Positions 1 through 13,000 of a stretch of 46,358 bases of DNA are shown piece after piece. Within the stretch, counting starts at the first letter, position 1. Each line of letters starts with the position of its first letter. The position numbers and the translations under genes are program-made. Under the pieces are notes generated by a model that did not search any database, was not told where the DNA came from, and worked only from the letters and a program-made list of their open reading frames with translations. This DNA comes from Pigoraptor vietnamica. Lineage: Eukaryota; Opisthokonta; Filasterea. The stretch covers positions 1-46,358 of the forward strand of contig CALSCQ010001168.1 in the NCBI GenBank assembly GCA_943704525.1, given 5' to 3'.

Positions 1-6
1 GGCTTT

Positions 7-8
<2 letters not shown>

Positions 9-42
<34 letters not shown>
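9..42. repeat. 34-base T homopolymer (A run on minus strand)
   Basis: Uninterrupted T from 9 to 42. Its length may be unreliable because it lies at the edge of the sequence. Confidence 0.9.
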
Positions 43-43
<1 letters not shown>

Positions 44-65
44 GCTCTGACTCTTTTTCCTTTAA

Positions 66-71
66 TTTATT
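66..71 (-). terminator. Candidate polyadenylation signal AATAAA
   Basis: AATAAA on the minus strand, about 670 bases past the gene L stop and 23 bases before a 34-base A run (minus strand, 42-9). It could be the gene L poly(A) signal or belong to an inserted retrocopy; protist signals vary, so confidence is low. Confidence 0.3.
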
Positions 72-738
72 ATTTTTTCCCCTTCTTTACTGGGTTCCTC
101 TCGGGTGCGCGCTTTGCTCTCTGTTTACGTGAGGTCTTCGCGTGTGTAACTAATGAGTTTTGTGCAATGGCAGGAGGTGCGCCGGTGGCACGGGCGGCGA
201 CAGCAGAGCGTCCCGAGCAGTTCCGGAGATGCTTGAGGGCTCGCGCTTGTTGGCTCGCATCAAGCTCAGTTTTTCTTCTTTCTACAACAGTACATGCGCG
301 TGCGGCGGGGCGTTGCGTTTTGCCGAATGGGCGTGTGAAGCACTCATTGGGGCCGGCAGTCTTTGGCTAGTTGGGCCGGGCATTAAACACAGCGGCGGTT
401 TAAATCTCGCGACTGGTTGTTATTTGGACGACTCAAGACGGCAGGCTCGTGCCATACGACATTTCGATAATTGACAGGGCTGTCAGTCACACTCTTAAAT
501 CTCTTCATTTTTGCAAAGACGGCACGCACGCGCAAAGCCAATTCTGTCGCCTCCTGGCAACGTTCACGTATAACACGCACGCCGCACGCGCACGCGACCC
601 CGGATGCAAATCCGAGGCAACAAACACTCACACGACACTCACGCATAAACAAATTCAATTTCCCGTGGACGCACTGTTCGCGTCCAATCAACGAGGCAAT
701 AGCCAAGCGCGTGCGGCAACGAGCATACGTTGCACGCT

Positions 739-1080
739 TTAAGCGTTGGACGCCAGCGCCCTCTGCTTCTGGTCCAGCTCCTCTTTGTGCGCTGCCAGCC
801 GCTTGAGCGCGTTCTCCTGCATGGCCGAAATCGCCGACATGTGCGCGCGGGCCTTGCGGATGCGGCCCTCCAGCTCCACCGACTGCGACGCCGTGGTCGC
901 CGCCGCTTCGGAGCCGGGCGTGGCGGACGCTAGCTCCGCCTTCTTCGCCGCGAGCTCTCCCTCCAGCTTGCGAACGCCCACGCCGGCATCGCGCGCGTCC
1001 TTCATGATGCGGATGAGCTCGCCGTTCACCTCGTCGACCTTGTTCTGCAGCTGCTCGATCTGTCCCTCAAGCAGCGTGCG
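739..1080 (-). other. Gene L terminal coiled coil
   Basis: The last 113 residues (LLEGQIEQLQNKVDEVN to the end) are heptad-rich, broken by a short alanine/threonine linker, and stop at TAA (741-739). No tail motif is visible. Confidence 0.7.
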
Positions 1081-4000
1081 GTACGCGTCCTTGCGGGTTG
1101 TGGGCGCAGCGGCAACCAAGTTCGCAGCCGAGCTGCGACGGCGAACGAGGCGAGGCGCCGCAGACATCGACGAAGCGAGGTGCGGCTGGCTCGGCCCACC
1201 CGCCGCCTGCTGGCCGCGGGCCTTGAGCTCCGCGAGGCGGCGCTCAATCGCGTCGTTCGCCACCTGGCCGTCGCGCGAATCGACCGACTCTTCAATGCGG
1301 CGCAGGTACTCCTTGAGCGCAGAGTTGCGGTAGAACGACTCGAAGCGGCCCATGTGGGTCGCAATGTCGCCGGTCGACATGGCGTCCGTGATGCGTGCGT
1401 CCACGAGCTCATTCACGACGTTCACCTTCTGCGCCGGCGTGCGAGCCCCGTTGAAGACCGTTTCGATGATCGTGGCCCCCTCCTCGCCCTCAGCGCCTGC
1501 CGTGCGGAGCGACGGGTTCGTCTTCGACCGCGCGAAGAAAAGGTCCTCGCACAGCACGCGCAGCATTCCGTAGAATTCGCGAAGGAACGGCGCAGAACCG
1601 TCTTCCGACATGTAGCCCGCCTTGATGTGCGCGAGCGCGTGCGTGACGACCAGAACAAAGTCGCCGACGCTCTCGAGGCGCTCCTGGCGAACGAAGAGAA
1701 TGCGGCGCCGCTCGTCGTAGTAGTACGACCGGCGGAAGGCGTTGCGCGCGTAGTTGGCCGGGGGAATGCTCGACGCAAGGAGCAGTGTCACCTCCGGCAC
1801 ACGAGCGCGGGCGCGCATGAGCTGGACGGCGAAGTGGCCAAAGCGGTACACCACAAACTGCGCCGGTCGGAGGCTGTTGATGTCGATGGGGCACAGCTCC
1901 GTGCCCGCCTCCCACTGCGCGTCGCGCAAGTCAATGAAGCCTTCGCCCGCACCGGACGCCGCAAAGAGGGACTCGCCCGCGCCGGCCGCAAGCCCGCCGG
2001 GGGACGACAGCACCGCCGTAATCGCCTTCTCGATCTCGGCGATCTTCTGCGCAAGCGGCGACGCCATGAGGAGCGCGAGAATGTCGCGCTCGGACCGCCA
2101 CGCGTGCTGGAGGCCCGCCAGCTGCGCCTGCATCTGCGCCTGCGCAAGGAGGAGATGCTGCTGCTGAATCTGTTGTTGCTGAATTTGCTGCAGCTGTTCC
2201 GAAGTGGCCGCCGCCGCCACCGCCGCGGGGATCTGCGGCGACTCGGCGAGAGCGGAGCGCGAGGCACGGAGCGACCGCTGCGACGCGCGGCGGGAGAGCT
2301 GTGCGCGGCTGCTGCGCATCCGGCGCGCTTCCTCCACCTCCGTCTCCGCGGCAAGCTGCTCGGCCTCGACCTTCGCGACCTTCTCGCGCTCAATCCGCTC
2401 AATCTCCTCCTGCTTTTGCTTGGCCTCGTCTTCGAGCCGCTTGACCTTCGCCGCCTTCTTCGCCTCGAGCTTGCGACGCAGCTCTTCCTGCTGACGGTTC
2501 TTGGCGCCGTCGAGCGCGCTCGCAAGCTGCTCCATGTCCTTTGCGTGCTGCTCGAGGATTGCCTTGCGGGCGTCCTCGTCGATTGCGCCCATGTTGGCGA
2601 GCTCTCGCTTCTGCTTCTCCTCCTGCTCCTTCATCTCGCGCAGCCGCTTTGCCTCGAGCAGCTTGCTCTGCCGCTCCACTTCGCGGCGACGCTCGTCTTC
2701 CAACTCCTTCTCGTACTTGGCAACCTCCGCCTCCAGCTTCCGCCGCTCCGCTTCCTCCGCGCGAACGCGCTCCGACTTGATCTTCTCGAGCTCGGCCTTC
2801 TTCAGTTCGCCGTGCTTGACCATAAACTCCTTCAGCTCGCGCGCCTGCCGGTCGCTCTCCTCCGTGAACCGGTAGAGCATCGCCTGCTCCGGCGTGAAAT
2901 CACGGAAGGTCTGCGCCATTTCCTTGTAGTGGCGCTCCTTGAGGGCCATTTGCGCGTGCGCAACCTTCACCTCCGCCGTCTGCCGGGCAATGCGCTCCGC
3001 CTGCTCGCGGTCGGCCTCGAACCTGCGCGCAAGCTCGGCAGCCTCCTCCGCCTGCTCCCTCTCCACCGCAGCGCGCCGCGCCCTCGCGTCCTCCGGAGCC
3101 ATCGTCGCCGTCTCTTCCGCCAGCGCAATAAGCTGCGCCTCGTGGCGTGCCGACATCTTCTCGCGCTCGGCAAGCGAAGCCTCCTCGCAGGCGGCGAGCG
3201 CCGCCGCGACCGACCCCTTTCGCTCGTCGTCGAGAATATGCGCCAGCTTCGCCGTCTCACGCAGGTGGCGGCGCTGGAGGACCTTGTAGATCACGCCCTC
3301 CTTCTTGTCGTCGTCCGTCTCCTCCAGCTGCGCGGACAGCGCAATGCGCTCTGCCTCCTTCGCGTGCTGCGACTCGACGTCGAGCACCTCCTGCTTGTGC
3401 TGGACGACGGCCTCGCGGCGCTCCTCCTCCTGCCGCAGGCGCTGCGCCTCCTGGCGCTGCTTGCGACGCGCCTCGAGCTTCGCCTTGAGCGCCGACTCCT
3501 GCTGCCGCTTCGCCTCGTCCATGTTCTTCTCGACGTTCGCCATCTCGGCGTGGTACTCGGCCAGCAGGCGCTCGTACTCCTCCTTGGGCATGTTGTCGCG
3601 GTTCCGGTTCAGCTCCGCAAGGCGCGCCTCACGCTCGTTCTTGGCGCGTTCGCGCGCCTTCTCGAGGGCCTTCTCCAGCCGCTCGGCCTCTTCCGCGCTC
3701 TCGCGTTCCAAGTCCTCCTGTAGCTGGCGCGCCTCGTCGTGGTGGCGAAGCGCGAGCTCCACCTGCTTCTCCTCCAGTTTCTCGTCGAGTGCGACGGCCG
3801 TCTCCGCCGGGAGCGCGGCGGCGGCAGCGGCGGCGACTTCGGCCACCACGGCGGGCAGCGCGGCCGTCGCCTGGTCGCCGCTGTTGGCCTCCGAGATCGA
3901 CGCGACCGCCGCCTCCATGTTCTCGATCTGCTTCGCGATCACCTCCTCCGACATCTTCTGCTCCTTCATCCGCCGCCGCGCCTCGAGCTTGGCGCGCAGC

Positions 4001-7000
4001 ATGTCGGCCTGTCGCTGGCGGCCGTCGGCGAGGGAGTCCGCAAGGCGCGACGCCTCGTCCTTGTGCTGCCGCAACAGCGCTTCGGCCTCAGACGAACTGA
4101 TCTTTCCATACTTCTGCAGGTCGCTGAGCAGGCGCGACTGGTGCTCGTGCACCGCGCGACGGCGGTCGGCCGCGATGCGCTGCACAATCGCGCGCTTCTC
4201 GTCGGCTTCCTCCGCTGCGAGCTCTCGCAAGAGCGACTGCGCCTGCGCCACCTGCCTGAGACGCATCGCCTGCGCCTCCGGCCCGGCGTCGTCGGCGAGG
4301 CCCTTGAGCTCCTGCGCGTGGTCCGAGCGCAGCTTGCCGACCTTGTTCGCCTTTCGCTTTGCCATTCGCTCGCGAAGGAGGTCCACCTGGCGCTGCATCT
4401 TCACCTCAAACTCCTTCGAGACGGCCTCGACGCCCGCGCTGTGCTGCGCGGCGACTTCGGCGCGCTCCTCGGGTGTCAGCTTGCCCTCGGCCACGAGCTG
4501 ATCCATGATCTCGTCGAATTGCTCGCCCAGTTTCTGCCGAGCACGCGGTGGCCATTAGAGAGGGAACAGCACTAACAGAGACCACAACCACGAAGTCGGC
4601 AAGTCAACAATCGCCAAACACGAACACGCAACACACGTACCTTATCCTCCTCGGCCATCGCCGCGACCTCAATCTTCACGGCCTCCACAGCCTCCTGCTC
4701 CGCCGTTTCTGCCATCAGCGTCTGGTGGCGCTCCTCCATGACGCGCAGCTCCTGCTCAACCACCGCGAGCGTCTCGGCAGCCTCCGGCGCGGGCGGCAGG
4801 ACGATGCCGGACTCTTCCGCCGCCTTCTTCTGCTCCTCGTTGAGCCGCTTCGTGCGACGCAGGCGCTCCTGCGCGAGGCGGTCGCGCAACGCCTTCATCT
4901 GCGCCTCCTTCTCGGAGTCCAGGCGCTTCGCAAGCGCGTCCGACTCCGCCTCAAACCGCTGCAGGATCTTCCGCCGCTCGTCTTCGGAGGTCGCGCGCTC
5001 CATTTCGTCGCGCATCTTGCGGTCGAGCGACTCCTGCGCCGCCCTGCGCTTCGCCTCCGCCACCGAGAGCGCGTCGCCAATCTCCTGGATCTCGTTGGTC
5101 CGCAGCTCGTCCGCGAGCACGAGGCGGTCGAGCACCTGCGACTCAATCGCCTCCTCGCGCGCGACCGTCTTGTCCGTCTGCTCCAGCGCCTCCTGCATGT
5201 CCTCCGAGAGCTCAGCGCGACGGTCCCTGATCTGCTCCTCGAGGACCTCCTTGTCCAGGACCTCCTCGTCCACCTCTTCCTCCGCATCGCTTCCCTCCTC
5301 GGGCACGGCGTCGAACGAAGACTCGCCGCGCCGATCGTCCTTTCCGGCGGTGAGATCGACGCCGAGGGCCGACGGCAGGGGCCCGCCCGCCGCCGCATCC
5401 CCAAGGGGCATCAGCGCGAACGGCGAGCGCTCGGCGATTCCGGCGGTTCCGACGGTCCTGGGGGCAAATCCGGGCACCTCCAGCGACACGCTCGCAAGGC
5501 CCGACGCAAAGGGAAGAGGCAGAGTGCCCGGCGCACCCACAAAGGCACCCGGGACCGCACCGCCGAGGAACGCGTACTGCAGCGCACCCGGCGATTCCTG
5601 CATGAGCGCAATCAGACGCTCCAGAAGTCTGATGAGCTCGGTCGAGGGGTGGTGGGCGTCCTCCGAGAGCGACGCGCCGCCGGCAGCCAACCCGAGCGCC
5701 ACAGCGTCTGCGCCCGCCGCGACCTCAAAGGCCGACGCGGCGACCATCTCGCGCAAAAGCACGCGGCACTCGTTGGCGTTGACGTCCTCCTTATCCCTCC
5801 CGAGCTCAACCTTCGCGTCGGTGAGCCGGAGACCAGCGCGCTGGAGGGCATAGCGGTCGACGTGCTCGGCGCGGAGATTCTCCAGCTGCTGCGCAAACTT
5901 GGAACGCACAGCTGCCTCGGCCTCGGGGTTGTAGGCTTCGCGCAACTCGTCCAGCTTGTCGTTGAACTTGGCGCGCGCCTCCACGACGGACCGCTGGTAG
6001 TTGACGAGCGATTCGAGAACGCGGGCGTACGACGCCGAGAACTCTTCGTACGTGCGCTGCTGGGAGTTATCGAGCGCCGTCAGGAGCGACGCAACATCCT
6101 CAGGCAGCACCATGGCGTTCACAACCGCCGCGTCGGCACAGCGCTTGGCCTCGCGGCGGAACGCCTCGCTGCAAGCGCCCAGCTGCTCGCGGGCCGCGTC
6201 GTTCCACTCGCGCATGCGATGGGTGTTCGCCTCGGGGTTCGCCAGCAGCGAGGCGGCCATGGCGGCCACGTGCTCGCGGACGGCCTGCTCGCCCTGTCGG
6301 ACGCGGCGCACAAACGCACGGCGTGCCCCGATCTCGTCCTCGAGTGCCTCGAGCAATTCCTTCGGCGGATCGCGGCGCACGAGCGTCGACATGACCTGCG
6401 GGACGGGCGCCACGCGTCCCGTGCGCGGGTCCAACTTGGCGCCCGCGACGGCGCACACCTTCCCTGTGGTGAAATTCATCATGCGCGCACCCGGGAGGAT
6501 GGGGACGGTGGCGCCGCTGACGGCGTCTGGCATCAGGCCGCCGAGCGGGACCACTCGATTCGTGTCCTTGTCCATCGTCACGTCGACCACAACCACTTCG
6601 CGGCCCTCCGACGACTCGAACATGGGACCGCCGATGAGGATGGGGAGGAAGCGGCCGGTCGAGAGGTACTCCATCGTGCCGAGCGCACCGCCGTTGTCAG
6701 CGACAGCCTTCAATTGCGACTGGCGGCGGGCGAGGAGAACTGCCGCGTGGACACGAGCGCCGCGGTTGCGGGCCCGCGCCTTCTTAAGCTCGCTCCGCGC
6801 CGCGTCGAGCGCAGCCACGGCAGACACGACGGCCTTCTGGGCGCGCTCGTTGCGATCCGCAGACGCCTCCGCCTCCGCATGTGACGACAGGAGCGCACTC
6901 AGCGACGACAGAGACTTGTGAACGGCCATCTCAGCGGCGAGTTCGGTCGCGTCGAGCAACGACTGACTGCCGCCGAACGTCGGGACCACTTGGCCGTTCG

Positions 7001-10000
7001 CGATGGCCAGGCCCGTGACCTTGCAGTCGCGGCGGGAGAGCTGCTCAGTGGCGGACGAACCGGCGAACATGACGCGCGCCGGCTGGCCCTTCTTGTTGTC
7101 CCCAAGCGCCTTTCCAAGAGGCACGACGCGCCCGGTCTCGCGCTCAAAGGCGACCGAGAGAATGACGAGGGGGTCCTTGCCCCCCTCCGGCACGAAAATG
7201 TCGCCGATCGCAATGGGAAAGCGCATCCCAGTAATGGCGTCCTTGTACGTGCCGCCAACGGGGAGGGCTGTCTTCGTAACAGGGTCGATTGTGCACGCGA
7301 CGATGGGGACGTGCAGGCCGCTCTCGGCGTCCGGAATCAGCGTCCCGAGCCGCATGTGCGACTTCTTGTCGACCGGGCGGACGTGGGACAGCAGGGGCGC
7401 GCCCGCACCGTCCGTGAGGCACGGCACGTAGGGGATCAGATCTTCCTGGGAGGTCTCCGACGACATGTCGGCCGTGACGACCACCTTCGTCGTGACGGGA
7501 TCGAGGGCCGTGTTGCCGACCATGGGGAGCACGCGTCCCGTGCGCGGGTGCACGCAGTACTCGGGCGGAACTTCCACTGGCGTGCCGTCCGGCGACGCCA
7601 TCCTCATGCCCGGTGCAGGCACGTGGAGGCCGGTTACGGGGTCCACGCGGATGAGGCCCTCAATTTCGTGCAGGCGACCCTCGCCCTCCGTCAAAAACTC
7701 GACGTTGACGACGTCGCGCGAGTTCGGGTAGAGCAGCGGAGCACCCGTCGCCGCACCAATGTTGATCCACGCCGCCCTCCTCGCGCACTCGGCCGCAACT
7801 TCGCTCGCCAGCGTCGACAGGCGCGCGTCCGCCCGACGCACCATGTCCGCAATGTCCTCGCGGGTGCGCGCGCTGAGCGACTCTGCGTCGCCTTCGATGG
7901 CCAGCTTCACAATCGCGGCGCACGTATCCTTCACCTCGTCCATCGCCGCCGTCTGCCGCATCTCGTACTCGTCCCGCGCCTGGTCTTCTTCCGCCATCGC
8001 AGCGCGCTCCTCGGCAACAATAGCGCCGAACCGGCGTGCAAGCTCCTTGCGCCTCTCGACCTCGGCATCGAGCGAGCGCTTCGTCTCCTCATACAGCTTC
8101 ATATCCTTCTCCGAAGCGACGCGACCGGCGCCCTTCAGGTTGAGCTTCGCGACCCACATCGCCTTGAGCTCGTCGGCGTCCTGCCCGATGCGCTGGTAGA
8201 GCGAACGCACGTCCTCCTTGTGTCGCGCAATCTCGGCGGTAACGCGGGATGTCTGGTTGTCCAGCTTGTCGTAGAATGTGCCCACGGTGAACCCCTCGAG
8301 GTCCACCTGCCGCGCATGGTCCCAAAAGTCGTCGTCCACCGCGTCTTCTCCAATCCCCGGAGTGCGCGACGGCGCAGTCGCAGCGACCGGCGCCAACGAG
8401 GACAGCGCCCCCGCCGCCTGCGCAGCCGCCGCCGCAGCAGCCGCCTTGTTGATGCGCTTCTCGTGGCGAATGGCTGACCCCTTAGACGCGTAGCCGCTGA
8501 AATCGTACAGCGCGGCGAGCTTGCGGAAGCGCGGGACGGCGAACGATGTGCGCAGCCATCCCTTCCGCTTGAAGTACATAAGGGAGAAGACAAGCACGAG
8601 GACCATGCCGAGCACGCCGCCGACCATCGAAAAGATGAGCACCCAGTCGGGCTCGAGGAGCAGGTTGTCCTTGCGCCGCACGCCATAGCGGATGAGGTTC
8701 GCGCTCGTCGCCGGCGTGAACCTGACGCTCTCCGGGCATATCTGGAACCGCCCCATCACGCGCAGGTACATCATGCGCGAAGGGTTGTTCGACATCTTGA
8801 ACACGTAGAGGCCCTCCTCCATGAACGTAAAGTCGAAGACAGACTCGGTCGCGTTCGTCTTGGACAGCTTCTCGTCGAGCTGCCGGAAGGCGCCAAAGTC
8901 AAACGACGGGTTGCTGTTATACAGGTTGTCCTTGTCGTACACGGGGTACGTCGTCTTGTCAATGTCCCACAGCATCGTCTGCCCCGCCGAGATGCACGCA
9001 ATCGGATTCGTAATGCCCGTCTGGAGGTCCGTCAGCGTCGTCGCGCGCGAGCGGCGCGTCGAGAACGTGCGCGTCTGGTTGTTGCCGGCGGTCAGCAGCC
9101 CCTCGAGATAGCCGAGGTCGGCGTCGTACAGGCCGTGGAAGCCGTTGTTGCTCATCTGGAGTACAGTCAGCTGCTTCGTGGTGCCGTCGAGGTCTCCGCA
9201 CGACGCGAACAGGCGGTCGTCCTGCGAGATCGTGTACGTCACGTTCGCGCCCGTCGAAGGCTTGCGGATAGTGACCTGCGGCGGGTTTGTGCAGACGACC
9301 TCCATGCGCCCCTCGTTGCGCCGGCACAGCGCGTCGCACACGGCGTCCAAGTCTTCGATGCTCTTGCACTCGCACGCGCCAAGGGCCGAGTTGTAGCCCA
9401 GCGCGCCCGACGGGCACACTTCCGAGTCGCAGTAGCTGGACCACTGCGCTGCGTTAAAGCAGCGACCGTCCTGCGTGCGCGACGAGCCCGAGGGGCAGAT
9501 GCTGTAGACCTTCGGCTGGCAGTCGACGTACCCGTCCTGGTCACTGATAAGGTTGTTGTCGCTGCGATACTCATAGCCAGGCTGGCAGATGCAGTAGCCG
9601 TCGGAAGACTGGAATGCACGGAAGGCGCCCTTGCACGTGCACGTCGTCGCGCCGCCAGACGATTGCGAGCTGCTACCGCACGGCACGCATGCGGTCTGCG
9701 CGTAGAGCGCGTTGTACGTGTTCTCGGGGCACGCGAGGCAGGCCGTGCGCGCAGTCATTAGCGAGAACGGCTGGTACGTGCCGGGCGCGCACGCCTGAGG
9801 ATACGCCGAAGCCGCGGGGCAAAAGTAGCCCGGCGGGCACGGGTACCCGTTGTCCGTGGCGTTCGCCTGCGGAATGGCCGTCTTGGCGCCCTCGAGGCAC
9901 ACGTAGCCGGCGTCGCAGGGAAGGCAGGCCGTCCTGTTGGGCTCGGCGCCGTAGTAGCCAGGCGGGCAGATGCGACAGGCGGTTGCGAACGAGCTGCGGT

Positions 10001-13000
10001 CCACGCCGTTGGGCGAGTAATATCCGAGCGGGCACAGTTTCGGGACGGGCTGCCCCGCGATGCAGTAGTGGCCAATCGGGCATGGCTGGGGAGCAACGGA
10101 CGACGGCGGACAGAACCAGCCGGCGGGACACGTGATGATGACCGAAGGGTCTGGGCAGTAGGAACCGCCCGGGCACAGCTGCTCCGAGGCGCTGCCGATC
10201 GGGCACCACGCCGGCTGCGCGCACGCACTGGGAACAAGCGTCGAGTTCGAGTCGCAATAGAAGCCCGCGGGGCATGCAAAGCAGTCAAAGACTGACGCGC
10301 CGCCCGTGTCGTTGCGGTACGTTCCGTCCGGACACCGGATGGGGACGAGCGTTCCCTCGGGGCAGTAAAACTCCGCCGGACAGGGTGTCGTGTTGAACGC
10401 CGCCATCGCCTCGTACAGGCACCAGTAGCCCGCCGGGCACGTCTTGCAGTCCGCCATGCTCTTGCCGCCGCGGTAGTCCAGGTACGTCGCGTTGGGACAC
10501 TTGAAGGGGACCTGTGTGTCGAACGGGCAGTAGTGTCCCTCCGGGCACAGCTCGGGGATGGGATTGCGGCCCGTGCACACGTAGCCAGGCTGACACGGCG
10601 CGCAGTCGCTGGGCTTGGACGCGCCCGACGCCGTGATCACCGTGTCATTGTCGCACACCGACGGCTGCACCGTCCCCTCAAGGCAGTAATGGCCCCACGG
10701 GCACGGCATGCCGACGCCGGGGTTCGAACCGTCGGGTCGCGGTGTGTCGCTGCCCTGCAGACAGAGGAAGCCGGCCTCGCACGGCCCCATGACGACGCCC
10801 GCGCGGCAGTATGATCCAGTGACGCACAGGCGACACTCGGACGCGGCCTTGAGGCCCGTCTGATTGCCGTACGTGCCGTTCGGGCAGAACGGAGGGTACG
10901 AGCTGCCGACCTCGCAATAGTAGCTGACGGGGCACGGCGCGGGCGTCGTCGTGTTCTGGAGGCAGACAAAGCCGGCCGGGCACGGCTTGCACGACGTCGA
11001 GCCCAAGTTGTCCTGAAACGTGCCGGCGGGACACGGAATGGGCACCGACGTGCCGTTCGGGCAGAAGAAGCCCGTTGGGCACAACAGCGTCGACGGATTC
11101 GGCACCGACACCGGCACGTTGCCAGGGCACACGTAACCTCCCCAGCACTGCGCCGTGGGCGCGCTGAGGCCGTCCTGCGCGCAGTACTTTCCAGGCGCGC
11201 ACGTGACACAGTCGAGCACGTTGGTCGCGCCCGTGTCTTTGCGCATGTAGCCGGCAAGACACTTGGATGGCGTCGTGGTGCCGTTGAGGCAAAAGTACCC
11301 CTTCGGGCACACGCCGTTCGTCGAAAACGTCGGCGACACATCGCCAAACGGGTTCGGGACCTTCGAACCGCTGGCGCAGAAGAAGCCAGCATCGCAAGCG
11401 CGCGTGGGCGCCGTGAGACCCGTCTTGTCGCAGTAGTAGCCGCGATCGCAGGGCGTGCAGTCTCCGATCGCCTGCAGGTCGACGCGAGTGCCATATGTCC
11501 CGGCTGGGCACGGCGTGGGATTGTAGGTTCCCTGCGGACAGTAGAAGCCGGCAGGGCACGAGGACGGAACAGTCATGTTGGCCGTTGGACAGACCTTCCC
11601 CGCGGGGCACGGCTGACACGACGGCAGCCCTGTCGTAGGCGAGTACGTTCCAGGGCCGCAAGGCAGCTCGACGACGGCGCCGGGAGGGCAATAGCGGCCA
11701 GCAGGGCAAATGTACCCGCCCTCCTGGCGAGTGCTCGGGTTCGAGATGATCGCGCCGCCAACGCACACGTAGCCGCCGCTGCACTTGAGGGTGGAGGGCG
11801 TTGCCGAAGCGGGCGTCGGGCAGAACGTCCCCGGGAGGCAGGGCACGCAGAACGTGATGTTGGGGTTGGCGCGCGTCGTCGAAAACGTGCCAATCGGGCA
11901 GGGCGAGGGTGCGGCGCTGCCGGAGAGGCAGTACGAGCCCGCGGGGCAGCGGTTGCCTGTGGTGCCGTCCTGGGGCGCCCGGAGGGTCGCCCCTGCGAGA
12001 CAAAAGTACCCGGCGTCGCAATCGCCCGTCGGCTGCGTGATGCCCGCCGTGTCGCAAAAGTGCCCGCCTGTGCACGGGTTGCAGTCCCCGGCGTATGCGC
12101 GGCCCGTGAGGTTGCTGAACGTTCCGATCGGGCACGGGAACTGCGTCGCGTACTGCGTGCCGGCGGGGCAGTAGTACCCCGCCGGGCACACCGTGGAGTT
12201 GTAAGTCACCACACCGCCGCGAGACGCGTCGCAGTAGTAGCCCTGCGGACACTGCTTGCAGATTCCTTGGCCGTACTCGTCCTGATACGATCCAGACGGG
12301 CACGGCTGCGGGGCGACCGAGCCTGCGACGCACGCATTCCCTTGCGGACAAATGTACGCGTCGGGCGAGGGCGACGACTGCCCCGACGGGCAATAAAACC
12401 CGACGGCGCAGGATCCCTTGGGCGTCGACAGGCCGTTATCGTCGCAGAAGAAGCCCGCCGTGCACGGGACGCACGCGCTCGAGTTGCTGCTGTAATAGGC
12501 AGGGTTGAACGTGCCCGGCGGACACGGGCGCTGCGACGAGCTGCCGGCCGGGCAGTAGTAGCCGGGCGAGCAGAAGAAGCCCGTGACAGTGTCGACCGGG
12601 TTCGGGAGCGTCGCCTTGGCCACGCAGTAGTAGCCGTCGTCGCACGGACCCGACGGCGCGGAGAGCAGGCCCGTGGCGCAGTACTTGCCGGGATCGCACT
12701 CGCGCGCAGAGGCCGTTCCGTTCGGACAATAGTAGCCGGGGGTGCACGCGTTTCCGGTCCCGTCGTTCGACGGATTCGGCACCGTGGCGCCTCCCGAGCA
12801 GAAATACCCGCCAAGGCAAGGGCCCGTGGGAGCCGTCAGTGCCTGCGACGCGCAGTACGACCCTGCCGTGCACGGGTGGCAGTCGGCCACGCTCATGCCG
12901 CCGAGCCTCTCGTTGAACGTGCCGGGCGGGCAAGGGAAGGCCGTCGGCGTCGTCGTTCCCGAGGGGCAGAAGTAGCCGGCCGGGCACGACTGTCCCACAA

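Larger units (their letters stand above)
1..738. other. 3' flank of gene L
   Basis: No supported gene. The short open frames here show no domain and no splice context. Contains the T run at 9-42 and a minus-strand AATAAA; the rest is featureless moderate-GC sequence. Confidence 0.6.

Noticed and set aside
41-806. Several short plus- and minus-strand open frames in the left flank
   Set aside because: No start context, domain or splice support; lengths are usual for chance in this composition.
1627-1641. Active zinc metalloprotease
   Set aside because: The motif is HALAH, without the catalytic glutamate of HExxH, and no clear third ligand is visible.
1180-3723. Open frame of 847 codons on the plus strand, leucine/arginine-rich
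   Set aside because: Antisense of the E/K/R coiled coil of gene L; its leucine richness comes from reversed GAG and AAG codons.
4548-6884. Open frame of 778 codons on the plus strand
   Set aside because: Antisense to gene L exon 4 and to intron 4; no recognisable domain.
6360-7735. Plakin (plectin) repeat domain
   Set aside because: DPxTG is shared, but the following helix and GLI-type sequence of plakin repeats are absent and spacing is shorter and irregular.
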